Source of the DNA: JAQGLW01 sp035995725
GTDB taxonomy: Bacteria > Pseudomonadota > Gammaproteobacteria > Burkholderiales > Burkholderiaceae_D
Length of the DNA: 13,376 bases
Assembly: GCA_035995725.1 (NCBI GenBank)
Contig: DASYKE010000226.1
Span: 1-13,376 of the forward strand
Direction: 5' to 3'
Below are positions 1-6,164 of the stretch, piece by piece; position 1 is the stretch's first letter, and each line of letters begins with the position of its first letter. The notes beneath the pieces are model-generated. The model saw only the letters and a list, made by a program, of their open reading frames with translations, ran no database searches and was not told where the DNA came from. The position numbers and the translations under genes are program-made.

Positions 1-1
1 G

Positions 2-466
2 GAATGGCTGCACTTGCTCCTGGTGAGCCTATGGGTCGGTGCCGTCATGGTGTCGGGATGGATGGTCTTGCCGCGCGCTGCAGTTCTCCCAAAAACTGAA
101 TGGCGTGCCACGGCGGTTTTCCTGGTATCGCTATCGCTTTCTGCGACCATTGCGCTGACCGGGATAATGGCAACCGGTGCGTATAACGCGTATCGCGGAC
201 TGGGGACGTTTGACAACTTGTTTGGGAGCGTCTATGGGTATGTCCTCACAGCCAAGCTTGGTCTTGTCGCCGTGGCAGTCTGTCTTGCGGGATTTAACCG
301 ATTTGTCGGCTTTCCCGCAGTAGTGGTTCCAGATCCGCAACAGATGCCGTTACAGGCCGGCATGCGTCGCCTTGTCTTCATTCTCCGTCTGGAATCCCTC
401 GGTTTGCTTGGGGCTCTCATTGCTGCTGCAGTGCTGACGGGCGAGGCGCCGCCGGCCTCGTCCTGA
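2..466 (+). CDS. CopD-family copper resistance/transport membrane protein, C-terminal part (5' end outside window)
   Basis: The reading frame is open from the window edge, so the gene begins upstream; the in-frame TTG at 14 is not a credible start. About 154 residues are visible. They begin EWLHLLLVSLWVGAVMV, a CopD-type helix, followed by further hydrophobic segments (roughly SLSLSATIALTGIMATGAY, YVLTAKLGLVAVAVCLAGF and LESLGLLGALIAAAVLTG), then a short tail after APP. The NRF motif after the third helix, a conserved Arg/Glu pair near the last helix (RLES) and the Pro-rich end fit the CopD domain. Family members sit in the inner membrane and are linked to copper uptake or resistance, often beside a CopC-like protein, which would lie upstream of this window. 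The gene converges on the DUF3299 gene about 100 bp away. The domain call is fairly secure; the metal is inferred from the family. Confidence 0.8.
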   Translation, partial: EWLHLLLVSLWVGAVMVSGWMVLPRAAVLPKTEWRATAVFLVSLSLSATIALTGIMATGAYNAYRGLGTFDNLFGSVYGYVLTAKLGLVAVAVCLAGFNRFVGFPAVVVPDPQQMPLQAGMRRLVFILRLESLGLLGALIAAAVLTGEAPPASS

Positions 467-568
467 TGTGCGGTCAATTCCTGCTATACCGAATCCATCG
501 ATTATGCAGTTCTACATCGGCCGCCTCGATTTGTATCGGCTGCAGCTTTTCGCGAATACAAGCCGGCA

Positions 569-1081
569 TTATTTTGCCGACGCGGCTTCTGCATTCGTCA
601 AACGGTAATAGAGGCCCATCGGATGGTCTTTCAGCACCGCCAGCTTGCCGCTGACGACGACAGGCTCAAACGTATATTTGATCGGTGTTTTGCTTTGTAC
701 CTCGACAACGCCTTCAGGACCTGCCGGCATGCAATACGCGCAAGTGGCTGAATTGACCGAAACCAGAAAGTGCCTTTGTTTTGGCCCCGGGTCCAACGGC
801 ATCATGAAACCTTGAATCTTCACTTCTTTGTCGTTCAAGGCAGTGACGTCATTGCTGAAAACAGGGGTGATACGTGACTTGGACTTCGTTTGCTTCACTT
901 GGGCCAAGGTATTCCACGACACCACGCCCTCGATATCTTGCAGTGGCTGCACGTTCGCCATTTGCAAACCGGATGTGGCAGATTGGGCCTGGCCGGCCGG
1001 CCCTTGGCCCGCCGCGAAGGCTATCGCGGAACAGGAACACAATAAAAACAATAATGAGCGTAAAAATAATAATGAACGCAT
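569..1081 (-). CDS. Secreted DUF3299 family protein
   Basis: This encodes 170 residues starting at the ATG at 1081, which has a good GAAAGGA ribosome site six bases upstream. A TTG 15 bases further upstream is possible but would overlap that site. Residues 1-23 form a signal peptide (MRSLLFLRSLLFLLCSCSAIAFA) with a likely cut after AFA. The core at about 87-125 carries VKIQGFMMPLD followed by CAYCMPAGPEG, with Cys114 and Cys117 as a CxxC pair. This is the hallmark of DUF3299, a periplasmic family without an established biochemical activity. It is the last gene of the minus-strand set containing an ABC ATPase and FtsX-type permease, the usual company of DUF3299, and starts 85 bp after the Cys-rich small gene. 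I infer a role in metal handling or thiol/metal delivery in the envelope; the CxxC could bind metal or be redox active. Confidence 0.8.
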   Translation of the reverse strand: MRSLLFLRSLLFLLCSCSAIAFAAGQGPAGQAQSATSGLQMANVQPLQDIEGVVSWNTLAQVKQTKSKSRITPVFSNDVTALNDKEVKIQGFMMPLDPGPKQRHFLVSVNSATCAYCMPAGPEGVVEVQSKTPIKYTFEPVVVSGKLAVLKDHPMGLYYRLTNAEAASAK

Positions 1082-1166
1082 GATTTTTCCTTTCAAAACC
1101 AGAGTGAGTTGAAGTCAAGAACGGGTTTCTCTTTGAGCCGGGGAACTGGTCGCGCCAGCTAACCCG

Positions 1167-1409
1167 CTATTCCCCGTGCGAATGTTTCATACCGCAGAGT
1201 TTGCCGATTGCGATGCCCTTGCATTCTTTCGCAAGTGCCGCGTGACAGATTTCCTCATCGGTTCCGGCTTCCTTGCATTTGGCGGCAGCCTCGTGTGCCG
1301 CAGCGATCTTGCGATGCTGGGCGATTTCTCTTTTCATCTGGGCCGGATCGTCCTCGGCGTGAACAGAAAATGCCAGGGTCATTAATATCAGAAGCAATCG
1401 GTATTTCAT
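1167..1409 (-). CDS. Small secreted four-cysteine protein of unknown function
   Basis: The 80-aa product starts at the ATG at 1409, preceded by a strong AAGGAGG site seven bases away. The same frame stays open further upstream, but only as a shadow of the permease gene. Residues 1-18 look like a signal peptide (MKYRLLLILMTLAFSVHA), leaving a mature chain of about 62 residues. Its first half is a basic, alanine-rich helix (QMKREIAQHRKIAAAHEAAA); its second half holds Cys44, Cys55, Cys63 and Cys72, and it ends in KHSHGE. Four cysteines plus a His-rich tail suggest either two disulfides in the periplasm or a metal site. The gene starts 20 bp after the FtsX permease stop and precedes the DUF3299 gene, so it is very probably co-transcribed with both. 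I do not recognise the family. Confidence 0.75.
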   Translation of the reverse strand: MKYRLLLILMTLAFSVHAEDDPAQMKREIAQHRKIAAAHEAAAKCKEAGTDEEICHAALAKECKGIAIGKLCGMKHSHGE

Positions 1410-1429
1410 AAAGTTCCTCCTTGAGAAAA

Positions 1430-2647
1430 TCAGTGCGCCAACGTGGCCGCGATATCGGTGCGATAAGCGCGTATTGCCGGGATCATCGCCGCCGCCAGGC
1501 CGACTGCGCCAGTGACGGCCAACAGCCATGATTCGTCTGCTGTCACGATCCAGCCGGACAGCGTTAAATTCTGATCGTCGGACAGCGCATGTCCGAGCAC
1601 TTCGACGGCCGCATGGCCCAACAGCCAACCCAGCACGGCGCCGGCGATGGCCAATAACAAGCCTTCGAACAGCAATAAGGTGAATAACTTGACGGGCGGG
1701 GCGCCCAAGGTACGCAAAATGGCTAGGTCTGTCTTGCGCTCTTCCAATGCGTTGTATAACGCGACGAACATCGACAGTGCGGCAGACGCCAGCACAATCG
1801 CCGCGATGCCGCGCAGCACATCCACGCCGACGCCCAGCATGCGGAACAGTTTGGCCGCTTCAAACGCGGGTTGCGCCGCCTGCAGCTCGCTTTGGCTATT
1901 GATGAAGCGCGGCATGGTGACGGCGGCCAGCGGCGATGCATATTGCACCAGCAGCGCCGTCAATTCGCGTTCGCTATCCATTGCGGCTTTTTCTTCTTTA
2001 TCGTCGACATCGATGCCGTTGACGACTTCATGGACTTTCCATACCGATTCGACCGGTGTCAGTACCAGGCGATCGAGCACGGTGCCGGTCGGCTTCAGGA
2101 TGCCAACGACGGTATACGGCGCACCCTTGTGCTCCTCGCCGCCGCGTGTCAAGCCGTGCGAGCCGGTGAATTGCGCACCCACCGCGGCACCGCTCACGGC
2201 TGCCGCTTGCGCGCCGAACACGGCCTGCATCGGCGTGCCGAATAATCGGCCTCGTGCGACTACGCCGCCATAATGATCGATGTAATCCCGGTTGGTGCCA
2301 ACGATGCGGAAGCCGTTGTAGCTGTCGCCAAGGGCCAGCGGAATCACTTGCTTCACCATGAGATTGTGCGCCAGCAGTGCTTGCGCTGCGAGCGGGATAT
2401 TGCCGGTGGGAGTGTCCAGGTGATAAATCGATGACAGGATCAGTTGTAGCGGCGAACCCTTGGCGCCGACGACGAGATCGATGCCTTGCGCGTCGCGCAG
2501 CGCGCTGTCTTCCAGCTGTTTTGACGCCGAGAGGACGAAAGTCATCATGGCAATGCCGACCGCCATCAACAGCAAGTTCAGTGCAGTCGACAGCGGCTTG
2601 TGGCGCAATGACTTGAGTGCCAGCGTAAATGCATTGAGCTGCATCAT
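1430..2647 (-). CDS. ABC transporter permease, FtsX/MacB type
   Basis: The 405-residue product has one N-terminal membrane helix (about 22-40), a large periplasmic domain (about 41-272, MacB-like) and three more helices (about 276-299, 322-345 and 373-392). This is the four-helix FtsX/LolC/MacB layout. The cytoplasmic loop after helix 2 contains EERKTDLAILRTLGA, the typical FtsX contact segment for the ATPase. Such permeases usually transmit ATPase motion to the periplasm rather than moving a solute through a channel. The start overlaps the ATPase stop in an ATGATG context with GGAGG just upstream, so translation is coupled; either ATG (2647 or 2644) could be used. The linked DUF3299 and Cys-rich genes point to a metal- or envelope-related job, but the substrate cannot be read from the sequence. 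Confidence 0.88.
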   Translation of the reverse strand: MMQLNAFTLALKSLRHKPLSTALNLLLMAVGIAMMTFVLSASKQLEDSALRDAQGIDLVVGAKGSPLQLILSSIYHLDTPTGNIPLAAQALLAHNLMVKQVIPLALGDSYNGFRIVGTNRDYIDHYGGVVARGRLFGTPMQAVFGAQAAAVSGAAVGAQFTGSHGLTRGGEEHKGAPYTVVGILKPTGTVLDRLVLTPVESVWKVHEVVNGIDVDDKEEKAAMDSERELTALLVQYASPLAAVTMPRFINSQSELQAAQPAFEAAKLFRMLGVGVDVLRGIAAIVLASAALSMFVALYNALEERKTDLAILRTLGAPPVKLFTLLLFEGLLLAIAGAVLGWLLGHAAVEVLGHALSDDQNLTLSGWIVTADESWLLAVTGAVGLAAAMIPAIRAYRTDIAATLAH

Positions 2648-3297
2648 GCCGCCTCCTTCACAGCAGCAAGGCGCAGCACTTTTGCCGTTGGCAAGGCCGC
2701 CAGCACGCGGGCGTCGTGTGTTGCGATGATCAGCGATGCGCCGATGTCTGCCGCTTGCAACATCAGCAAGCCGATGGCTGCGGCGCAGGCGCCATCATCC
2801 AGATTCGCAGTGGGCTCATCGGCCAGCAGCAGTTTCGGGCGATTGAACATGGCGCGCGCAATCGCGACGCGCTGTTGCTGGCCCTGGCTCAATTGATGCG
2901 GCATCGCGCCGGCCTTGCCAGCAAGACCCAATGCAAGCAACAGCGCGTCGCTACGCGCCGCATCGACGGCTTGTCCGCCGGCATAGGCCGCCAGCAACAG
3001 GTTTTCACGTACCGATAAACTCGGCACCAGCGCCAGCTTCTGCGGCAGGAAACCGATTGTTTTTCCGCGCCATGCATCGGCTGCGCGCGGCGCCAGTGCT
3101 TTCACATCTGTCCCGGCAACGCGCAGCACGCCTTGTTGCGGATTTAAAATGGCGGCAATCAAATGCAGCAGCGTCGATTTGCCACAGCCCGATGCGCCAA
3201 GCAGAATGGCATGTTCGCCCGAGGCGAGATGAAACGCGTCCACCTCTAAAACCGGGGTGGCGTTATAGCGGTAGCTGAGTTGGTCGATATCTAACAT
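2644..3297 (-). CDS. ABC transporter ATP-binding protein, MacB/LolD type
   Basis: The 217-residue single nucleotide-binding domain is complete: Walker A GASGCGKST (34-42), Q-loop Gln86, signature LSQGQ (136-140), Walker B LLLADEPT with Asp160 and Glu161, and H-loop His194 (THD). Length and motifs match the LolD/MacB/FtsE class that pairs with FtsX permeases. Its stop overlaps the permease start by four bases, so the two form one unit. The ATG at 3297 has no clear Shine-Dalgarno sequence (upstream bases are ATTGATCCT), which suggests weak initiation or coupling to something upstream. It energises the permease at the cytoplasmic face. Confidence in the domain is very high; the transported or extracted substrate is unknown. 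Confidence 0.9.
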   Translation of the reverse strand: MLDIDQLSYRYNATPVLEVDAFHLASGEHAILLGASGCGKSTLLHLIAAILNPQQGVLRVAGTDVKALAPRAADAWRGKTIGFLPQKLALVPSLSVRENLLLAAYAGGQAVDAARSDALLLALGLAGKAGAMPHQLSQGQQQRVAIARAMFNRPKLLLADEPTANLDDGACAAAIGLLMLQAADIGASLIIATHDARVLAALPTAKVLRLAAVKEAA

Positions 3298-3306
3298 AGG
3301 ATCAAT

Positions 3307-3489
3307 TCAAAAAAATTCGGATTCGGACCTCGATGTGCACCGATTCGAGGCGTCTTGGCTTAGGCAAACGCAATCGCAGCGCCCTGCCGTAACAAGCGGG
3401 TCTTCAATCTCAAACTCCAGAATAAATAACGAACGATCGACTCCGGCGAGCAGCGTCAATGCTGCCGTTAATGCCAATAATGCCGACAA
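3307..3489 (-). CDS. Doubtful small exported ORF or gene remnant before the ABC ATPase
   Basis: An open frame of about 60 codons begins at a TTG at 3489 and ends nine bases before the ATPase start. The N-terminus is strongly hydrophobic (SALLALTAALTLLAG) and would suit a signal peptide; the hydrophobic run continues upstream of the TTG (LTPLFFLVCL) without an ATG. The next stretch, SLFILEFEIEDPLV, is followed by a Cys-containing tail of low quality. No ribosome site is visible. It may be a real small protein, a non-coding leader, or the worn-down start of a larger secreted gene. The stretch faintly recalls the 'VDG.TL.IELESP' region of DUF2796 proteins, which often accompany DUF3299 and this ABC pair, but the usual His-rich segment is absent. 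Confidence 0.2.
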   Translation of the reverse strand: MSALLALTAALTLLAGVDRSLFILEFEIEDPLVTAGRCDCVCLSQDASNRCTSRSESEFF

Positions 3490-3512
3490 GCAGACCAGAA
3501 AAAAGAGAGGGG

Positions 3513-3851
3513 TTAATGACTTGGAGAGAAGACGCGCGGCGGCGCCTGGGAGTGCGGGATGAGGTAGCTCTGTTGTGCTACGAAGAGATAGACGGGTAAC
3601 GACGCAATCCGGTAATGCAGAATGGTCGGCGATGGCAGTACGTCCGCGCTGACTGGCGGAATTGGAGATGGAACATGCGCAGCAAGATAGCAGCTGACAC
3701 AGTCCGGCGACTGGTCCGCCAAATCATGACGGTGACATGCAGCACCGATCAATTGCAGAGTAACAATGGTCAAAACAAGCCAATGCAGTAGCCGGTAAAG
3801 ACCCGCTTTACCGGTTGATCCGCGACTGGAATGTTTGTGACTTAACTGCAT
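3513..3851 (-). CDS. Small DUF2946-like membrane/exported protein
   Basis: The product is 112 residues from the ATG at 3851. An AAGGG lies 12 bases upstream, slightly far; a TTG three codons earlier is the alternative start. A basic N-terminus is followed by one hydrophobic segment (LLHWLVLTIVTLQLIGAAC, about 21-39). The outer part then has CHRHD (39-43), CVSC (51-54) and His59, and ends with a Pro-rich tail containing SYLIPHSQAPPRV. The order helix, CxxC, 'AH.P' and final APPR resembles DUF2946-type small proteins found beside copper or zinc genes; I hold this assignment loosely. The Cys/His groups could bind a metal. It is probably the first gene of the minus-strand metal-linked set and starts just downstream of a 13-bp tandem repeat. 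Confidence 0.5.
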   Translation of the reverse strand: MQLSHKHSSRGSTGKAGLYRLLHWLVLTIVTLQLIGAACHRHDLADQSPDCVSCYLAAHVPSPIPPVSADVLPSPTILHYRIASLPVYLFVAQQSYLIPHSQAPPRVFSPSH

Positions 3852-3916
3852 TGCGGACAAATGCCCTTAATCAAGGTTTGTTTTTTTGACCGGCGATTTA
3901 GCTTGATCAACAGCAT

Positions 3917-3942
3917 ACGGAAACAAAGTACGGAAACAAAGT
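3917..3942. repeat. Perfect 13-bp tandem direct repeat upstream of the DUF2946-like gene
   Basis: The unit ACGGAAACAAAGT occurs twice with no spacer, at 3917-3929 and 3930-3942. It lies 66 bp upstream of the ATG at 3851 of the minus-strand gene, in its probable promoter. Read on the minus strand each unit gives ACTTTGTTTCCGT, and one copy provides a possible TTGTTT -35 element. It may be a paired protein-binding site or a simple slippage duplication. Confidence 0.7.
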
Positions 3943-3949
3943 CGTAAAC

Positions 3950-3962
3950 GCAACTTAGTTGC
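3950..3962. promoter_or_regulatory. Short dyad GCAAC-TTA-GTTGC, possible operator
   Basis: Perfect 5-bp arms surround a 3-bp centre. It sits eight bases beyond the tandem repeat in the divergent promoter region and may be a regulator site. A five-base arm can occur by chance, so support is weak. Confidence 0.25.
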
Positions 3963-4246
3963 TGAATGGCAACGTCAAACGTGATTTTATTCATGTTTCA
4001 TGCGCATGAGCCGGCGCCGGTTGCGGCAGCGACGTTTTGCACCCATTGGAAAATATCGGGCAGGATTCACGGCCTTTTTCATCGCCTTTGCGAACCAAAC
4101 CGGTTCAAGCCTCTCTACCATGAAAGGCGATGTGTCTCCCGCACCATCGATTGTTGCGCATCGAAACAGGCCGGGATCGCCGTCAGTCCGAATTTCAGGA
4201 TGGTTGTCACGTTAAATCCATGCACCCATCGTCGTGGAGGGATCAC

Positions 4247-4867
4247 ATGATCACCAAAGGATTGCTTGTTCGAATGGAAGCCAGGCCAGGCGTGGACGCC
4301 GAGGTCGAGAAATTTCTCCAGTCTGCGCTCCCGCTGGTTCAACAGGAACCGGCCACAGCAGCATGGTTCGCCATCCGTTTCGGACGGTCGGAATACGGCA
4401 TCTTTGATGTTTTTCCCGACGAGGAGGGCCGTGAAGCGCACTTGAATGGGCCGGTTGCCGAGGCGCTCATGGAGCAGGCCGACGCCCTGTTCGTCAAACA
4501 ACCCACGATCCACAGATTGTCGGTACTGGCCAGCAAGCTTCCCTCCGCTGCGCCTGCCGCACCCGACACTAAAGCGTTGCTTCTCACGTTCAAGGCAAAG
4601 ACGGGCAGCAAGCGAGAGGTTGAGCAGTTCCTGATAGATGCTGAACCGCTGGCGCGGCAAGAGCCGACGACAACCGCGTGGTTTGCCATCCACCTGGATA
4701 ACGGTGAATTTGGTATCTTCGTCGCATTCCCCGACAGTGGCGGCCGCTTCGCCCATCTGGCTGGTCACGTGCCGCGAGAACTGGCCAAGGATGCCTCGGC
4801 ACTGTTGGGCAGCATGCCGGAGGTGGAGATGCTCGACGTGATTGCGGACAAGGTCATACCGCAATAG
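4247..4867 (+). CDS. Protein with two tandem ABM (antibiotic biosynthesis monooxygenase-like) domains
   Basis: The start is the ATG at 4247 with GGAGG six bases upstream; this trims about 39 unlikely residues from the longest open frame and gives 206 residues. The chain is an internal duplication. Unit 1 (about 5-98) contains GLLVRMEARPG, then PATAAWFAIRFG, GIFDVFPD and AHLNGPV. Unit 2 (about 110-204) repeats the pattern with ALLLTFKAKTG, PTTTAWFAIHLD, GIFVAFPD and AHLAGHV. A short Ala/Pro-rich linker (ASKLPSAAPAAP) separates them. Each unit has the ferredoxin-like ABM pattern: a beta strand, a helix with 'E.FL..A.PL...EP', then W-F-A and G-I-F strands. Single-domain members usually dimerise, so this protein probably folds as a built-in dimer. 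Small ABM proteins act on quinones, haem or polyketides, but many are uncharacterised; no substrate can be assigned. It appears monocistronic. Confidence 0.8.
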   Translation: MITKGLLVRMEARPGVDAEVEKFLQSALPLVQQEPATAAWFAIRFGRSEYGIFDVFPDEEGREAHLNGPVAEALMEQADALFVKQPTIHRLSVLASKLPSAAPAAPDTKALLLTFKAKTGSKREVEQFLIDAEPLARQEPTTTAWFAIHLDNGEFGIFVAFPDSGGRFAHLAGHVPRELAKDASALLGSMPEVEMLDVIADKVIPQ

Positions 4868-4888
4868 TGCGCATCGATCAGCGGCAAT

Positions 4889-4935
4889 CCGATGGTCTGA
4901 ATTGATGAGGGTGGGCCTGCCAATCAGACCATCGG
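4889..4935. repeat. Perfect 12-bp inverted repeat downstream of the ABM gene
   Basis: CCGATGGTCTGA (4889-4900) is mirrored by TCAGACCATCGG (4924-4935) with 23 bases between. It starts 21 bases after the ABM stop codon. The RNA would form a 12-bp hairpin with a large loop; no T-run follows, so it is not a textbook terminator, though it could stabilise the 3' end. A binding-site role is the alternative. CCGATGGT occurs once more at 4993-5000. Confidence 0.6.
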
Positions 4936-5020
4936 TCAGGTCGAACCCCAGTCACAGCACTGTTAAGGACTACGATCTTGGTTAAAGAATGCCCGATGGT
5001 TAGGCTATAAAAGTTCGAAC

Positions 5021-5056
5021 TATGTCTGCAAGTATGTCTGCGAATATGTTTGCATC
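5021..5056 (+). repeat. Three imperfect tandem copies of a 12-bp unit
   Basis: The units are TATGTCTGCAAG (5021-5032), TATGTCTGCGAA (5033-5044) and TATGTTTGCATC (5045-5056). From the ATG at 5022 they lie in a 19-codon open frame reading MSASMSANMFASGAEMRRP and ending at 5081. No ribosome site precedes it, so I treat it as a non-coding tandem repeat with only a slight chance of a leader peptide. Confidence 0.55.
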
Positions 5057-5155
5057 AGGCGCAGAAATGCGGCGACCCTGAATGACGACGTAGCCGCGCT
5101 TCGAAGTCATCCGGGGTGCTGGGAATCGCTTGCGTTTTCCCGAACGGCCGGAGCA

Positions 5156-5944
5156 TTACGAGAAGGCGTAGACATCCATTGCAAGCACGCCGTATTCATA
5201 ACTCGCATGTATCCGTTCCGCTTTCGCTGCTTCACCTGCTGCACCCATTGCCGCGAACAGCGGCAGCAGATGCTCTTCGGTGGGATGGTTGCGTGCGGCG
5301 GAGGGAGCCTGCCGGCGGTAATCAAGCAGGGATTCACGCTGGTTATCGCGCAGCATCGTCATCATCCATGTTCCGAAGTCGCTCACCCATGACGGTGGCG
5401 GCGCATCGATGGCATGACCCCGCAATTCGTATAGGTTGTGCGTGAGGGAGCCGGATCCGATGATCAGAACGCCCTCATCGCGCAGCCTGTTCAGCGCCTT
5501 TCCCATCTTCTCGTGCTCGGCAGGTGTCGCGCCGCGCAGTACGGAAATCTGCGTGGTTGGAATGTCCGCGTCCGGATACATCAGGCGAAGCGGCACCCAG
5601 GCGCCGTGATCCAATCCCCGATTGGGACTGCGTTTGACTGAAAAGCCCGCCTGTTCCAGCAGCTCCGCGGCGCGTGCCGCGGTTTCGGGCGCTCCCGGAA
5701 CCGGGTATTCGATGGCAAACAACTCGGCAGGAAAGCCGCCGAAGTCATGGATGGTTTCAGGGCGAGAGGCATCGCTGACAGCGGGTCCATCCATCGATTC
5801 CCAATGGGCGGACACGACGATGATTGCCTTCGGTCGCGGCAGCGTCTTGCCCAGCTCCAGCAGGAATCGGCGCGCCGGGCTGTCATCGATTGCCAGCATT
5901 GGCGACCCGTGGGATATGAAAAGCGTTGGTAACCTGGTCATCAT
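5156..5944 (-). CDS. LigB/DODA-type extradiol ring-opening dioxygenase family protein (YgiD-like)
   Basis: The 262-residue product matches the usual length of the class. It starts MM at 5944 with a GGAG site upstream. Conserved features are LFISHGSPML with His12, VVSAHWES with His47, TIHDFGGFP (64-72), LDHGAWVPL with His113, GSGSLTHNL with His169, and HPTEEHLLPLF with His220 and His225. In YgiD-like enzymes, equivalents of His12, His47, His169 or His113, and His225 hold the metal and support catalysis. The family opens catechol-type rings such as DOPA by extradiol cleavage, although the physiological substrate of most bacterial copies is unknown. It lies downstream of the FMN reductase on the same strand, with a DoxX remnant in the 220-bp gap, and belongs to a LysR-linked redox locus. 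The enzyme is probably cytosolic. Confidence 0.85.
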   Translation of the reverse strand: MMTRLPTLFISHGSPMLAIDDSPARRFLLELGKTLPRPKAIIVVSAHWESMDGPAVSDASRPETIHDFGGFPAELFAIEYPVPGAPETAARAAELLEQAGFSVKRSPNRGLDHGAWVPLRLMYPDADIPTTQISVLRGATPAEHEKMGKALNRLRDEGVLIIGSGSLTHNLYELRGHAIDAPPPSWVSDFGTWMMTMLRDNQRESLLDYRRQAPSAARNHPTEEHLLPLFAAMGAAGEAAKAERIHASYEYGVLAMDVYAFS

Positions 5945-5981
5945 GGTTCTCCGGAAAAATCGTTGAAGCTGTCAGGCGCGA

Positions 5982-6113
5982 TTATGCGCCGCGCACGGTC
6001 ACGATGGTGCCGAACAATATCGGCGCAAGTGCCAGCGCCATGTGGTGCGCATGGAATCCAGGCACCAGGGCTATGCCGCCTGCGAGTTCGACGAATGTCG
6101 GCGGCGAGCGCAT
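5982..6113 (-). pseudogene. DoxX family gene remnant
   Basis: Between the dioxygenase and FMN reductase genes the minus strand encodes MRSPPT followed by FVELAGGIALVPGFHAHH and then APILFGTIVTVRGA before TAA at 5984-5982. This matches the C-terminal half of DoxX-type small membrane proteins: the 'VE..GG.AL..G...R.AAL.LAP.L.G.I.TVHGA' region. Full DoxX proteins have about 130-150 residues and four helices. Here only about 43 codons remain, with an in-frame TAG eleven codons above the ATG at 6113, and there is no room for the N-terminal half before the FMN reductase stop at 6165. DoxX next to DODA-type dioxygenases is a familiar arrangement, which supports the reading. No ribosome site is seen, so it is most likely non-functional. 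Confidence 0.6.
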
Positions 6114-6164
6114 GCAAGCAAAAAAGTGAAAAACGGCTTGCTATTGCAAGCAGCCCGCCGTGTA

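Larger units (their letters stand above)
3861..4246. other. Divergent intergenic region, no convincing gene
   Basis: These 386 bp separate the minus-strand DUF2946-like gene from the plus-strand ABM gene. Open frames on the + strand (for example from 3966 and 4000) encode Cys/Arg/His-rich chains without family character, codon pattern or ribosome site, so I do not call them. The left part should hold the promoter of the minus-strand set: a 13-bp tandem repeat, a GCAAC-TTA-GTTGC dyad and an 8-bp TTGATCAA palindrome at 3903-3910 lie there. On the minus strand a weak promoter can be proposed, TTGTTT then TATGCT with 16 bp between them, starting inside the repeat. I see no clear sigma-70 promoter for the ABM gene. 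Confidence 0.5.
4868..5155. other. Spacer between convergent ABM and dioxygenase genes
   Basis: This 288-bp spacer contains a perfect 12-bp inverted repeat, a third copy of its CCGATGGT core at 4993-5000, and three tandem copies of a 12-bp unit. No gene of normal size is seen on either strand. No classical terminator with a T-run was found after either convergent gene. Confidence 0.5.

Noticed and set aside
466..568. Intrinsic terminator between the convergent copD and DUF3299 genes
   Set aside because: Only short stems such as CGGCA/TGCCG near 564-579 were found, without a T-run, and that stem overlaps the DUF3299 stop codon.
1647..2273. A 208-codon + strand frame antisense to the permease gene
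   Set aside because: Ser/Thr/Ala-rich chain without a family pattern; the opposite strand has a clear FtsX-type permease.
3298..3960. Zur-type operator for the metal-linked cassette
   Set aside because: I looked for a GTTAT...ATAAC-like dyad upstream of the ATPase and DUF2946-like genes and saw none; zinc control is therefore not claimed.
4115..4864. A 249-codon minus-strand frame opposite the ABM gene
   Set aside because: Its content mirrors the duplicated ABM DNA, it is rich in Arg and Cys, and the plus-strand protein has clear domain repeats and a good ribosome site.
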